A stretch of DNA of 64,000 nucleotides, taken from Kribbella sp. CA-293567. Its GTDB lineage: Bacteria > Actinomycetota > Actinomycetes > Propionibacteriales > Kribbellaceae. The position numbers and the translations under genes were made by a program. Below the pieces are notes generated by a model. The model made no database searches, had not been told where the DNA came from, and was given only the letters and a program-made list of their open reading frames with translations. The stretch lies in contig NZ_CP114065.1 in NCBI RefSeq assembly GCF_027627575.1, forward strand, positions 6,882,001-6,946,000, in the 5' to 3' direction. Position 1 is the stretch's first letter. Each line of letters starts with the position of its first letter. Positions 33,352 to 41,234 of this stretch are shown here, piece by piece.

Positions 33352-34608
33352 ATGACCAGCCGCCCGTGGGAGCTCCGCCGCCAGGTGCTCTGGCTGCAGA
33401 CGGCCACGGCCGCGGTGATGGTCGCGCTGATCTGGCTCGTCCTGCTGACCCGGACCCGCACGCAGGCCGACCGGGACGCGGCGGCGGCCGGTCTCACCCC
33501 ACCTGGCTGGGCTGAACTGATCGAGCTCGAACTCCGCGCGATGCTCGGTGTCGCCAGCCTCGTGCTCGGCGTCGCGGTGGCCGGCAACGCGCTGGTCACC
33601 TGGCGGGTGCGCCGGACGACCCGCGGGATGGGCACCCAGACTCTCGCGTGGATGCTCGACTTCTACGAGGGCGTACTGCGGGCGGCGCGCGAAGGTCTGT
33701 TGCTGATCGACTCCGACGGTCAGGTCCAGCTGGTCAACGACGAAGCGCGCCGGCTGCTCGGGCTGGACCAGGTGATGCCTGGCTCGACGGTTGCCGACCT
33801 GCACCTGCCAGCCACCTTGTCCAGCCTCCTCAGCGCCGGCCGGACGGCGTACGACGAACTGCATCTCGGGGCCCTCGGTGTGGTCGTGGTGAACCAGCAA
33901 CCCGCCCGTTCCGGCCGGATCGTCACCCTGCGGGACCACACTCAGCTGCAAGCGCTGCTGGGTGAGCTGGATGCGGTTCGCAGCCTGGCCGAGTCGCTAC
34001 AGGCGCAGAACCACGAGGCGTCGAACCGGTTGCACACGGTGGTCAGCCTGATCGAGATCGGCCGGCCGGAGCGCGCCCGGCAGTTCGCGGTCTCGGAGCT
34101 GCAGCTCGCGCAGGCGATGACCGATCGGGTGGTCGGGACCGTCGGCGATCCCGTCCTCGCCTCGCTGCTGCTCGCCAAGCTGGCTCAGGCGCAGGAACGT
34201 GGGGTGCTGCTCACTCTCGAGTTGGGTTCGGAGGCGCTGCACACCAGGCTGCCTGCCCAGGACATCGTCACGGTGGTCGGCAATCTGCTCGACAACGCGG
34301 TCGAGGCGGCACACGGCGGTACGGCGCCCCGGCGGGTCGAGCTGAAGGCGTCGACGAGCGCGGAGTTCATCGACCTCGCCGTGACCAACACCGGCGCCGA
34401 GCTGGGTGCCACGGAGTTGGCCAGGATGTTCGAGCGAGGCTGGACCACGAAGGCCGAGCCGGGTCACGGGCTGGGGCTGGTGCTCGTCCGCAGTACGGTC
34501 GAGCGGTGGCAGGGGACACTGATGGTGGACCCTGACTCCGAGCTCGACGACGTACCGGCGTTGACTGTGCGGGTGCGGCTACCTCGGGCGGTGAGTGCCA
34601 GTGCCTGA
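33352..34608 (+). CDS. CitA/DcuS-type sensor histidine kinase with reduced sensor loop
   Basis: A protein of about 418 residues. The ATG at 33352 is preferred because a CACAAT hexamer ends 7 nt upstream; another ATG at 33343 adds three residues. Helices lie at about 12-32 and 63-82, so the exported loop is only about 30 residues, against about 130 in CitA/DcuS. A cytoplasmic PAS domain follows (GLLLIDSDGQVQLVNDEARRLLGL), then a SPOB-type phosphorylation site NHEASNRLHTVVSLI (H221) and an ATPase domain with LLDNAVEAA and GHGLGLVLV. It pairs with the overlapping response regulator and is divergent from dctA. Confidence 0.88.
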   Translation: MTSRPWELRRQVLWLQTATAAVMVALIWLVLLTRTRTQADRDAAAAGLTPPGWAELIELELRAMLGVASLVLGVAVAGNALVTWRVRRTTRGMGTQTLAWMLDFYEGVLRAAREGLLLIDSDGQVQLVNDEARRLLGLDQVMPGSTVADLHLPATLSSLLSAGRTAYDELHLGALGVVVVNQQPARSGRIVTLRDHTQLQALLGELDAVRSLAESLQAQNHEASNRLHTVVSLIEIGRPERARQFAVSELQLAQAMTDRVVGTVGDPVLASLLLAKLAQAQERGVLLTLELGSEALHTRLPAQDIVTVVGNLLDNAVEAAHGGTAPRRVELKASTSAEFIDLAVTNTGAELGATELARMFERGWTTKAEPGHGLGLVLVRSTVERWQGTLMVDPDSELDDVPALTVRVRLPRAVSASA

Positions 34609-35278
34609 GTTGAGGGTGCTGGTGGTTGAGGATGATCCCGTTGCTGCTGAGGCTCATCGCGTGTACGTCGATCGGTTGCCGGGCTTCGTCTGCGTCGGTC
34701 TGGCCGGTACTGCGGCGCGCGCGCTGCATCTGCTGAGCGGCGGCGAGATCGATCTGGTACTGCTGGACATGAACCTTCCGGACGGCCACGGGCTCGACGT
34801 CGTACGGCGAATGCGGGCCGCGGGCAACCAAACCGATGTGGTCGCGGTGACCGCAGCGCGCGAGGTGGCGGCGGTTCAAGCGGCTGCCCGGATCGGTGTC
34901 GTGCAGTACGTACTGAAGCCGTTTGCCTTTGAAACGTTGAGAGATCGGCTCTCTGCCTACTCGCGGCAACGACGGGCAGCAGAGGCCGGGCAGGTCGTCG
35001 CGGATCAGGACGAGGTCGACAGGTTGTTGCATCCGGCAACCAGCTCGTCGGTGCCGAAGGGCCTCGCAGGGTCGGTGCTGGATCGGGTGGTGACGCTGCT
35101 CGGCGATCGCGAGGGATGGACCGCCGAAGAGGTCGCGGCCTCGATCGGTACGTCGCGGATCACGGCCCGGCGCTACCTGGAGCACCTGGCCGACCAGGGC
35201 CAGGCGCTGCGGACACAGCGGTACGACGGGCGGAGCGGGCGACCGAAGGTCGAGTACTCCTGGGTCTCGGAGAGCTAG
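34595..35278 (+). CDS. CitB/DcuR-type response regulator
   Basis: A 227-residue protein. The GTG at 34595 overlaps the kinase gene by 14 bp; a GTG at 34601 is an alternative. The receiver domain has VLVVEDDP and the phosphoacceptor D58 in VLLDMNLPDGHG, with the conserved Lys in YVLKPFAF. The C-terminal HTH (WTAEEVAASIGTSRITARRYLEHLADQG) is the type seen in CitB/DpiA/DcuR regulators. It is expected to control the divergent dctA gene in response to dicarboxylates. Confidence 0.9.
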   Translation: MPVPELRVLVVEDDPVAAEAHRVYVDRLPGFVCVGLAGTAARALHLLSGGEIDLVLLDMNLPDGHGLDVVRRMRAAGNQTDVVAVTAAREVAAVQAAARIGVVQYVLKPFAFETLRDRLSAYSRQRRAAEAGQVVADQDEVDRLLHPATSSSVPKGLAGSVLDRVVTLLGDREGWTAEEVAASIGTSRITARRYLEHLADQGQALRTQRYDGRSGRPKVEYSWVSES

Positions 35279-35769
35279 GCGCGGACGAGCGTCGCCCAGA
35301 GGTGCGGCTGCAGCGGCAGGCCCTCGGCGGCCATGTCGTAGGCCCACATCAGCTCGCCCTTGACCAGGCCGTAGAGCCGGTGACCCGCAGCGACCTCCTT
35401 GGCCGTCTCGGTCCGCGCCACCACGTCGGTGCGCATCTCGATCTTGGCGCCGTCGGTCTCGCCGTACCAGATCTCGGCGAAGCCGGTCGGGTGGGCCAGC
35501 ACGACCTCGAGCTTGCCGTCGGGCTTGGGCCGCCAGAAACCGGTCTCGAGCGCCAGCGGGCGCTCGCGCTTGCCGTCCTCGCCGACCACGAAGGTCTGGC
35601 TGACGTAGTGCAGGAACGGCTTGCCGTTGTGACTGAAGTCGATCTGCTGCCCGAACTCGAACTTCTCGATCGTCGGGTAGTCACCGTGGCCGCGGCCCTC
35701 CCACCGGCCGAGCAGCCAGGCGAGCGGCATCAGGTCGGGATGCAGGTCCTGCGGGATCTCGAACGCCAT
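35275..35769 (-). CDS. nitrobindin-type heme-binding beta-barrel protein
   Basis: A 164-residue protein of the DUF1794/THAP4-like family. The signature GRWEGRGHGDYPTI (GxWxGxG) is at the N-terminus, LALETGFWRPKPDGKLEVVLAHPTGFAEIWYG in the middle, and a His near the end (LQPHLWATLVRA) could be the heme ligand. Such proteins bind heme and can scavenge NO or isomerise peroxynitrite. The stop codon overlaps that of the response regulator gene by 4 bp in a convergent arrangement. The small membrane protein gene lies 8 bp upstream and probably belongs to the same transcript. Confidence 0.85.
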   Translation of the reverse strand: MAFEIPQDLHPDLMPLAWLLGRWEGRGHGDYPTIEKFEFGQQIDFSHNGKPFLHYVSQTFVVGEDGKRERPLALETGFWRPKPDGKLEVVLAHPTGFAEIWYGETDGAKIEMRTDVVARTETAKEVAAGHRLYGLVKGELMWAYDMAAEGLPLQPHLWATLVRA

Positions 35770-35777
35770 CGTCTGCC

Positions 35778-35885
35778 TCAGCTCGCGCTGCGGCCGCGGT
35801 ACAGCCGGTAGACGACGAACGCCGAGAACCAGCCCATGAAGACGGTGACGAGCACCAGCAGGGACGTGAAGATGACGTGTAGCAC
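35778..35885 (-). CDS. small single-helix membrane protein
   Basis: An open frame of 35 codons starting with GTG: MLHVIFTSLLVLVTVFMGWF followed by a Tyr/Arg-rich end (YRLYRGRSAS). It is one membrane helix with a basic C-terminus, the usual sign of an inner tail. Its stop lies 8 bp before the nitrobindin ATG. No known family was recognised and no good ribosome binding site precedes it. Confidence 0.5.
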   Translation of the reverse strand: MLHVIFTSLLVLVTVFMGWFSAFVVYRLYRGRSAS

Positions 35886-35922
35886 GTTGATCAGTCTAGG
35901 GGATGCCGGCGGGAGTCTGAGC

Positions 35923-35928
35923 TACGGT
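35923..35928 (+). promoter_or_regulatory. -10 hexamer for the DsrE-like gene (leaderless)
   Basis: TACGGT followed by 6 nt and the ATG at 35935, with no ribosome binding site. Confidence 0.45.
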
Positions 35929-35934
35929 GGCGTG

Positions 35935-36297
35935 ATGTCCCGCACGCTGGTGATCAAGCTGACCGCAGGCGCCGAAGAACCCGAGCGCGCCAACCAAGCC
36001 GTGACCGTTGCCGCGACCGCTGTCGCGTCGGGTGCGCAGGTGTCGCTCTGGCTGACCGGGGAGGCGGTCTGGTTCGCTGTACCGGGGCGGGCGGAGGAGT
36101 TCGAGCTGCCCCACGCCGCGCCGCTTGCCGACCTGCTGGCCGCCGTACTGGCCGGCGGTCAGCTCACTGCCTGTACGCAGTGCGTCAAGCGCCGCGAGCT
36201 CACCGAGGCCGATCTGCTCCCCGGCACCCGGATCGCCGGAGCTCCCGCCTTCACCGAGGAGATCTTGGCGGACGACGCCCAGGCGATCGTCTACTAG
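35935..36297 (+). CDS. DsrE/DsrF-like protein
   Basis: A 120-residue protein. It starts MSRTLVIKLTAGAEEPERANQAVTVA and has FELPHAAPLADLL and a CTQCVKRRELTEADLLPG segment with two cysteines, followed by GAPAFTEEIL. The Rossmann-like fold and the Cys segment fit DsrE family proteins, some of which carry persulfide sulfur. Whether it transfers sulfur is unknown, although a sulfurtransferase gene cluster lies 7 kb downstream. It is convergent with the Gln-rich repeat protein gene with only 2 bp between stops. Confidence 0.75.
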   Translation: MSRTLVIKLTAGAEEPERANQAVTVAATAVASGAQVSLWLTGEAVWFAVPGRAEEFELPHAAPLADLLAAVLAGGQLTACTQCVKRRELTEADLLPGTRIAGAPAFTEEILADDAQAIVY

Positions 36298-36299
36298 TA

Positions 36300-37958
36300 C
36301 TACTCGCCTACGCCGGGGCCGTCGCGTTTGGCGGTCTTGTCAGCTCTGAGCGTCGCAGCGCGGCTGCCGGCGGTCTTGCCACCCACCTCCGCGGGCGCGT
36401 CGGTGCGCGGCTGAGTTGCCTGCGAAGCGTCGGCCGCACCCCGCTGGATGCTCTGCAGGTGCTTGATCTCGTCCTGCGACATCGGCCGCTTGCCGTTCTG
36501 CTCCCCCTGACCGGCCTGCCCGTTCTGCCGCGACTGCCGCGCCTCCTGCAGCGTCGCCTCAACCGCATCCGGCCGCTGCTGCGCGCCCTGCTGCTGCCCG
36601 TTCTGCTGCTGTTGCCCGTTCTGCTGCTGTTGCGCGCCCTGCTGCGGCCCACCCTGCTGCTGTTGCCCGTTTTGCTGTACGCCCTGCTGCGGCCCACCCT
36701 GCTGCTGTTGCCCGTTTTGCTGTACGCCCTGCTGCGGCCCACCTTGCTGCTGCGCGCCCTGCTGCTGCCCGTCCTGCTGTGCCCCTTGCTGCTGTTGCCG
36801 GCCCTGCTGTTGCCCGCCCTGCTGCTGCGCGTTCAACTGCTCCTGCTCGGCAGCCGCAGCTTGATCCCCACCAGTCGGCAACCCCGGCTGCGGCCCAGCC
36901 TCCCCCTGCTCGACCTGCCCCTCACGCCGCTCCTGCTCAGCAGCGTCCTCCCCGATCACCGGAGAAGAAGCACCATCCGCATCAACAAACTCGCCGTCCC
37001 GCCCAGCCTCACCCTGCGCCTCGGCCAACCGAGCATCCCGCTCCTGATCCGACTCACCAATCACCTCAGGCGAAGCACCATCCGCATCAACAAACTCGCC
37101 GTCCCGCCCAGCCTCACCCTGCGCCTCGGCCAACCGAGCATCCCGCTCCTGATCCGACTCACCAATCACCTCAGGCGCGACGACGTCCCGGTCTCCCGTC
37201 TGCTGATCGGCCAACCGAGCATCCCGCTCCTGGTCCGACTCTCCGATCACCTCAGGCGCAGCGTTGTTCTCGTCGAGCAACGGCTCATCACGCTCGGGCT
37301 CGGCAAGCTCCTGCTCCGCCTGCCGGTCCTCCAGCTCGTCCGCCACCTCGTCGGCGACCACCGCGCCGGCTCCGGCGGCAGCGACCGCGGGCGCAAGGTC
37401 GCCTCCGCGCGCCTCATCCGTCCGGCGCTGCTCCTCGGCTCGCTCCTGCTCCAGCTTCTGCCGCGTCTCCGCGTCGCGCGCCGCCTGCTTCTCCTGGCGC
37501 TGCTCGACCGCGTCGATCTGACCGTTCCGGTTCGGGTCGACCCGCTCATCGACGACCTGGTCGGTCTGCAGGTCGCGGTCCCGGTTGTCGTCCCTCCCGT
37601 TGTGGTCGAGGTCGCGCCGCTCCTCCACCTCCCGCTGGATGTCCTCGGGCGTCAGGTCAGGGTCGGCGTCCATCCGGTCCCGCTGCTCCTGCTGCCATTG
37701 CGCCTCGTTCTCCAGCAGCGCGGTCCGGTCGTCGTCGGGCAGCCGGTCCAGCGCTTCGGCGAACTCCGGGTTGTTACTGCGCTCGTGCACCAGGTCCTCG
37801 ACCAGCGCGCGCCGCTCCTCGGCCTGCGCGGCCTCCCGCAGTTGCGCGTCCCGCATCCGCCGCGCCAGATCGGAGCTCCGCTTCTTCGTCAGCCGGGCCG
37901 CCAGCGTCCGGACCACCTGGTAGACGTCCTGCAGAATGTCTTCCTCGATCGACGCCAT
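36300..37958 (-). CDS. large EF-hand and Gln-rich repeat protein of unknown function
   Basis: A 552-residue cytoplasmic-looking protein. The ATG at 37958 overlaps the upstream gene's stop by one base. Residues 1-115 are helical and highly charged (DILQDVYQVVRTLAARLTKK). An EF-hand-like calcium loop DPNRNGQIDAVE lies at 141-152, with a degenerate one at 116-127. Three repeats starting PEVIGESDQERDARLA occupy about 230-345, in part as 102-bp DNA repeats. From about 385 to 480 the protein is Gln/Gly-rich with QQGVQQNGQQQQGGP units. The C-terminal 70 residues resume normal composition. No domain family was recognised. Confidence 0.75.
   Translation of the reverse strand: MASIEEDILQDVYQVVRTLAARLTKKRSSDLARRMRDAQLREAAQAEERRALVEDLVHERSNNPEFAEALDRLPDDDRTALLENEAQWQQEQRDRMDADPDLTPEDIQREVEERRDLDHNGRDDNRDRDLQTDQVVDERVDPNRNGQIDAVEQRQEKQAARDAETRQKLEQERAEEQRRTDEARGGDLAPAVAAAGAGAVVADEVADELEDRQAEQELAEPERDEPLLDENNAAPEVIGESDQERDARLADQQTGDRDVVAPEVIGESDQERDARLAEAQGEAGRDGEFVDADGASPEVIGESDQERDARLAEAQGEAGRDGEFVDADGASSPVIGEDAAEQERREGQVEQGEAGPQPGLPTGGDQAAAAEQEQLNAQQQGGQQQGRQQQQGAQQDGQQQGAQQQGGPQQGVQQNGQQQQGGPQQGVQQNGQQQQGGPQQGAQQQQNGQQQQNGQQQGAQQRPDAVEATLQEARQSRQNGQAGQGEQNGKRPMSQDEIKHLQSIQRGAADASQATQPRTDAPAEVGGKTAGSRAATLRADKTAKRDGPGVGE
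36640..37173 (-). repeat. tandem repeats inside the Gln-rich protein gene
   Basis: Two kinds of in-frame repeat occur: a 45-bp unit with GCTGCTGTTGCCCGTTTTGC (plus strand) near 36640-36735, and a 102-bp unit near 36970-37173 encoding a 34-residue PEVIGESDQERDARLA repeat. Both preserve the reading frame and could vary in number between strains. Confidence 0.75.
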
Positions 37959-38521
37959 CAGGCCACCTCGCTCGCATAGACGGAGTACCCGAATCCGGCA
38001 CTGGCCAAGGCCGGCGTCGCGTCGGGCTGGGTCGCGTACAGGTGCAGCTCCGCGCCGGGGCGCAGCCAAACGGCCAGATGGCGGCGCCGGCCACGCCACT
38101 CCACCGGGATCCTCGGATCGTCCCCCGGACCGACGAAGACGGGCTGGCCCCAGTGCTGCCGGGCCAGCTCCAGCTGACCGGGCCAGTGCTCGTCGAGCCC
38201 GTCCTGCGCGGCAGGCAGGTCCTCCGGAGCGATCTCGTACGCCGACCACCCACTGCGCGGACTGTCCGGCAGTACGGCGTCGGGCAGCACCAGCATCACG
38301 GTCCGGCGCTGGGTGACCAGCCCCCAGGTGTAGCGATCGGGATCGATGTTGCCGGGAGCCCAGGGACGCCAGCCGGTGGCGGCGGTGACCCGCGACACCA
38401 GGGCGCGGATCGCGTCCAGACCGGTCTCGGGCGGACCCCAGACACGCTTCCAGTCGGACACCTCCGCGAGGTCGGCCATAGCGCGCTCGTCGTCCGCCGA
38501 CGACCGCTGCTGCGTCCTCAC
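37958..38521 (-). CDS. hypothetical protein coupled to the Gln-rich repeat protein
   Basis: A 187-residue soluble protein. The GTG at 38521 is chosen because GGAGAGGGACAG precedes it; ATG at 38479 is an alternative. It contains DWKRVWGPPETGLDAIRALV, TGWRPWAPGNIDPDRYTWGLV, RRTVMLVLPDAVLPD and YEIAPEDLPAAQDG, rich in Trp and acidic residues. No family was recognised. The one-base overlap (TGATG) with the following gene implies coupled translation, so the two products probably work together. Confidence 0.65.
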   Translation of the reverse strand: MRTQQRSSADDERAMADLAEVSDWKRVWGPPETGLDAIRALVSRVTAATGWRPWAPGNIDPDRYTWGLVTQRRTVMLVLPDAVLPDSPRSGWSAYEIAPEDLPAAQDGLDEHWPGQLELARQHWGQPVFVGPGDDPRIPVEWRGRRRHLAVWLRPGAELHLYATQPDATPALASAGFGYSVYASEVA

Positions 38522-38707
38522 CTGTCCCTCTCCCTTCACTCGAACCTGCCCAGCGTAAACGGGTGGGGTGCCAGCCGTCGGACGCAACCCGATGGACTGT
38601 GGATATCGCACCTGTTCGGAAGCCGTAAGCACCGGTACGGCGTACCGTCCGGGCGTTCGCGAGCAGTAACCGCCGGCGCCGACCGGGCCGCCGGTTTCTG
38701 CGTTGTG

Positions 38708-39886
38708 ATGAGAACCATGAAGCTGCCGAAGCCTCCAGCCGAGCGATCGTTCTCCTCGCCGCTGCATCATCCGCGCGTCGCCACCGTGCTCGGGCGCTGG
38801 CTCGGGGTGGCGATCGCGCTCTGCTTCCTGACCGGACTGTTCAGCCACTTCCAGCAGGCGACGCCGGGCTGGCTCGTGATCCCCACCCGCCCGGTCTCGC
38901 TGTACCGCGTCACCCAGGGCCTGCACGTGGTCAGCGGGATCGTGTCGGTCCCGCTGCTGCTGGCGAAACTCTGGACCGTTTACCCGAAGCTGTTCGCCAA
39001 GCTCCCCTGGCCACCGAGCAGGAAGGCACTGGTCACCGTCCTCGAACGGGCCTCGATCCTGGTGCTGGTCTCAGCTCTGGCGCTGGAGATCTTCGTCGGC
39101 TTCCTCAACACCCTCCAGTGGTACCCGTGGCCGTTCCCCTTCAAGGAAACGCACTACGCGCTCGCCTGGATCATCGTTGGCGCCCTACTTGTCCACCTGG
39201 CTGTGAAACTCCCCCTCATCAGCGAGCATTGGCGCCGCACCCCAGCCGACCGTACGCCGTTACCGCACTCCACCGATTCGTTGCCACCAGCAATCACCGG
39301 GCTCAGCCGGCGCGGCCTGTTCCGCACGGTCGCCGGCGCGGGCACGCTGGTCGGCCTCGCCTCGATCGGCCAGTCGGTCCCCGCCTTCGGCCCGGTCGCC
39401 GTCCTGGCCCCACGCAAGCCCAACATCGGCCCGCAAGGACTACCGGTCAATCGCACTGCCGAAGACGCAGGCGTCGTCGTGGTCAATGCGGACTGGCGCT
39501 TCACGATGACCGGCCCCTCACAACTCTCCTACTCGCTGGACCAGCTTCGCGCCCTGCCACAGAGCCGGTCCGACCTCCCGATCGCCTGCGTCGAGGGCTG
39601 GAGTCAAGGCGCTCGCTGGGAAGGCATCCGGATCCGCGACCTGCTGCGACTCTGCGGCGCACCGGAAGGCTCGTCGCTGCGAGTGGTGTCGATGGAGAAG
39701 GGCGGCTTCTACGCCACCAGCGAGCTCCCATCCCAGTTCGCCGAGGACCCACTCACCCTGCTGGCGCTCCGGCTCAACGGCTCCGAACTGGATCTCGACC
39801 ACGGCTTCCCGGCCCGTCTCATCGCTCCCAACCGCCCAGGCGTCTTCCAGACCAAATGGGTCCACCGTCTGGAGGTACTCAAGTGA
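38708..39886 (+). CDS. membrane molybdopterin-dependent oxidoreductase with internal Tat motif
   Basis: A 392-residue protein. Residues 20-170 hold four membrane helices with His residues (SHFQQATPG, TQGLHVVSG, VHLAVKLPL), like a cytochrome b561 or DUF4405 domain. Then comes an internal twin-arginine motif, SRRGLFRTVAG, at S200, ahead of a fifth helix. The C-terminal half (245-392) is the sulfite-oxidase-type molybdopterin domain with PIACVEGWSQGARWEGIRIRDLL, whose Cys could ligate molybdenum. Polytopic actinobacterial proteins in which Sec inserts the first helices and Tat the last are known, and this layout agrees. Substrate unknown. The start is chosen as the first ATG; it has no good ribosome binding site. 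Confidence 0.8.
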   Translation: MRTMKLPKPPAERSFSSPLHHPRVATVLGRWLGVAIALCFLTGLFSHFQQATPGWLVIPTRPVSLYRVTQGLHVVSGIVSVPLLLAKLWTVYPKLFAKLPWPPSRKALVTVLERASILVLVSALALEIFVGFLNTLQWYPWPFPFKETHYALAWIIVGALLVHLAVKLPLISEHWRRTPADRTPLPHSTDSLPPAITGLSRRGLFRTVAGAGTLVGLASIGQSVPAFGPVAVLAPRKPNIGPQGLPVNRTAEDAGVVVVNADWRFTMTGPSQLSYSLDQLRALPQSRSDLPIACVEGWSQGARWEGIRIRDLLRLCGAPEGSSLRVVSMEKGGFYATSELPSQFAEDPLTLLALRLNGSELDLDHGFPARLIAPNRPGVFQTKWVHRLEVLK

Positions 39887-40374
39887 AGAACGAAACGGAA
39901 GCCATTCCCTCGTCGGCGGCACGTGGCGGGCGAGCCGCGCTCGGCGCTCTCGGCGTCGGCTTCGGGCTCTGGGGCGGCTGGCTACTCCTTCAGTCCCTCA
40001 GCTTCGACGCCCTGATCCGCTTGCCACTCTGGCTCGGCGGTGCCGTACTGGTGGACGACTTCCTCCTGGTACCAATCACCCTGGCCGCCGGCTGGCTGCT
40101 CACCCGCTGGTCGGCGGGCCCCGATCGCCACCGCATCGTCGGCACCGTTCGCACGACCGGCCTGTACGTCGGGATCACCACGCTCATCGCGATCCCGTTG
40201 CTGCTCAGACAAGGCACCGGCGCCAACCCGACCGTGTTGCCGCGCGACTACCTGCGCGACTGGTTGTTGCTGGAAGCCACCATCATCGTGACCGGCGTGG
40301 CAGTACTGCTGGTTCAGCGGCGCTTCACGTTCAGCAGGTCGCGAGCCTCGTCGGGCGACATCGGCGGCCGCTGA
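39883..40374 (+). CDS. small membrane protein coupled to the oxidoreductase
   Basis: A 163-residue protein starting with GTG that overlaps the oxidoreductase stop by 4 bp (GTGA). Four hydrophobic segments (LGALGVGFGLWGGWLLLQSL, LPLWLGGAVLVDDFLLVPITLAAGWLL, GLYVGITTLIAIPLLL, DWLLLEATIIVTGVAVLLVQ) are separated by short loops. No family was recognised. It may be a membrane partner of the oxidoreductase. Its 3' end overlaps the convergent BKACE gene by 61 bp. Confidence 0.7.
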   Translation: MKNETEAIPSSAARGGRAALGALGVGFGLWGGWLLLQSLSFDALIRLPLWLGGAVLVDDFLLVPITLAAGWLLTRWSAGPDRHRIVGTVRTTGLYVGITTLIAIPLLLRQGTGANPTVLPRDYLRDWLLLEATIIVTGVAVLLVQRRFTFSRSRASSGDIGGR

Positions 40375-41141
40375 GCCAGCGTCGCCAGCGCGGCGGCACG
40401 CTCGACCAGCTCCGCGTTGTGGGTCACCGGCCGGCCCTTGGCGAGCGTCAGGGTGTCCTCCATCCCGACCCGGAGGTGGCCGCCCTTCGACAGTGCGGCC
40501 AGAGCGACAGGCAGCGTCGTACGGCCGACGCCGGTGGCCGACCACGAGGTCACGCCGGCAGGCAGACCGTTGACTGCGGCAACCAGTGCGTCCGGCGTAC
40601 CGGGCATGCCACCCGGCACTCCCATCACCAGGTCGCAATGCACCCTGCCGCCGTAGGGCAGGCCGAACTTGTCGAGCAGCCGGTTCAGCGCCGCGACGTG
40701 ACCGAGGTCGAACAGCTCGAACTCCGGCACCACCTCACGTTCCTGGCTGAGCTGGTAGAGCTCGGTCACGAACGGCCAGGGGTTCATGAAGACGTCGTCG
40801 CCGAAGTTGACCGTGCCCATCGTCAGCGAGCAGGAGTCCGGAGCGGCGTCCAGCACCCGCAGCCGGTGGTCGAAGGGATCGGTCACCGCGCCACCGGTCG
40901 ACAACTGGACGATCAGCGCGGTGTTCTCCCGGACCGCGGTCACGGTGTCGCGCAGCCGGCCCGGATCCAGCGTCGGCCGGTGCTCGCCGTCGCGGACGTG
41001 CAGGTGGATCATCGCCGCGCCCGCCGCCTCGCAGCGCTTGGCGGTCTCGACCAGCTCCTCGAGCGTCGTCGGCAGCGCCGGACAGTCCGCCTTGGCGGTC
41101 TCGGCGCCGGTGGGGGCAACAGTGATCAGCGTCGACGTCAT
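40314..41141 (-). CDS. BKACE-family beta-keto acid cleavage enzyme (DUF849)
   Basis: A 275-residue TIM-barrel protein of the beta-keto acid cleavage enzyme family, which condenses a beta-keto acid with acetyl-CoA and splits the product. Visible features: ITVAPTGAETAKADCPALPTT, AGAAMIHLHVRDGEH with the zinc-binding His pair, VPEFELFDLGHV, GVPGGMPGTPD and GHLRVGMEDTLTLAKGRP. The substrate cannot be told; 3-keto-5-aminohexanoate and dehydrocarnitine are known for relatives. A CACGAT hexamer lies 6 nt before the ATG at 41141. Confidence 0.88.
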   Translation of the reverse strand: MTSTLITVAPTGAETAKADCPALPTTLEELVETAKRCEAAGAAMIHLHVRDGEHRPTLDPGRLRDTVTAVRENTALIVQLSTGGAVTDPFDHRLRVLDAAPDSCSLTMGTVNFGDDVFMNPWPFVTELYQLSQEREVVPEFELFDLGHVAALNRLLDKFGLPYGGRVHCDLVMGVPGGMPGTPDALVAAVNGLPAGVTSWSATGVGRTTLPVALAALSKGGHLRVGMEDTLTLAKGRPVTHNAELVERAAALATLAQRPPMSPDEARDLLNVKRR

Positions 41142-41234
41142 GAACGAATCGTGCCAGATCGCGGCCTGAAACGGGATATTTGACGGCGGAGGGGCTCGAT
41201 TACCGGACGATGTCCGGCACGGCAGGATGGTTCC

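Noticed and set aside
36180-37979. Long plus-strand open frame of 599 codons opposite the Gln-rich gene
   Set aside because: It is Leu/Pro-rich low complexity created by the reverse complement of Gln-rich repeats; the minus-strand frame has EF-hand and helical features and coupling with an upstream gene.
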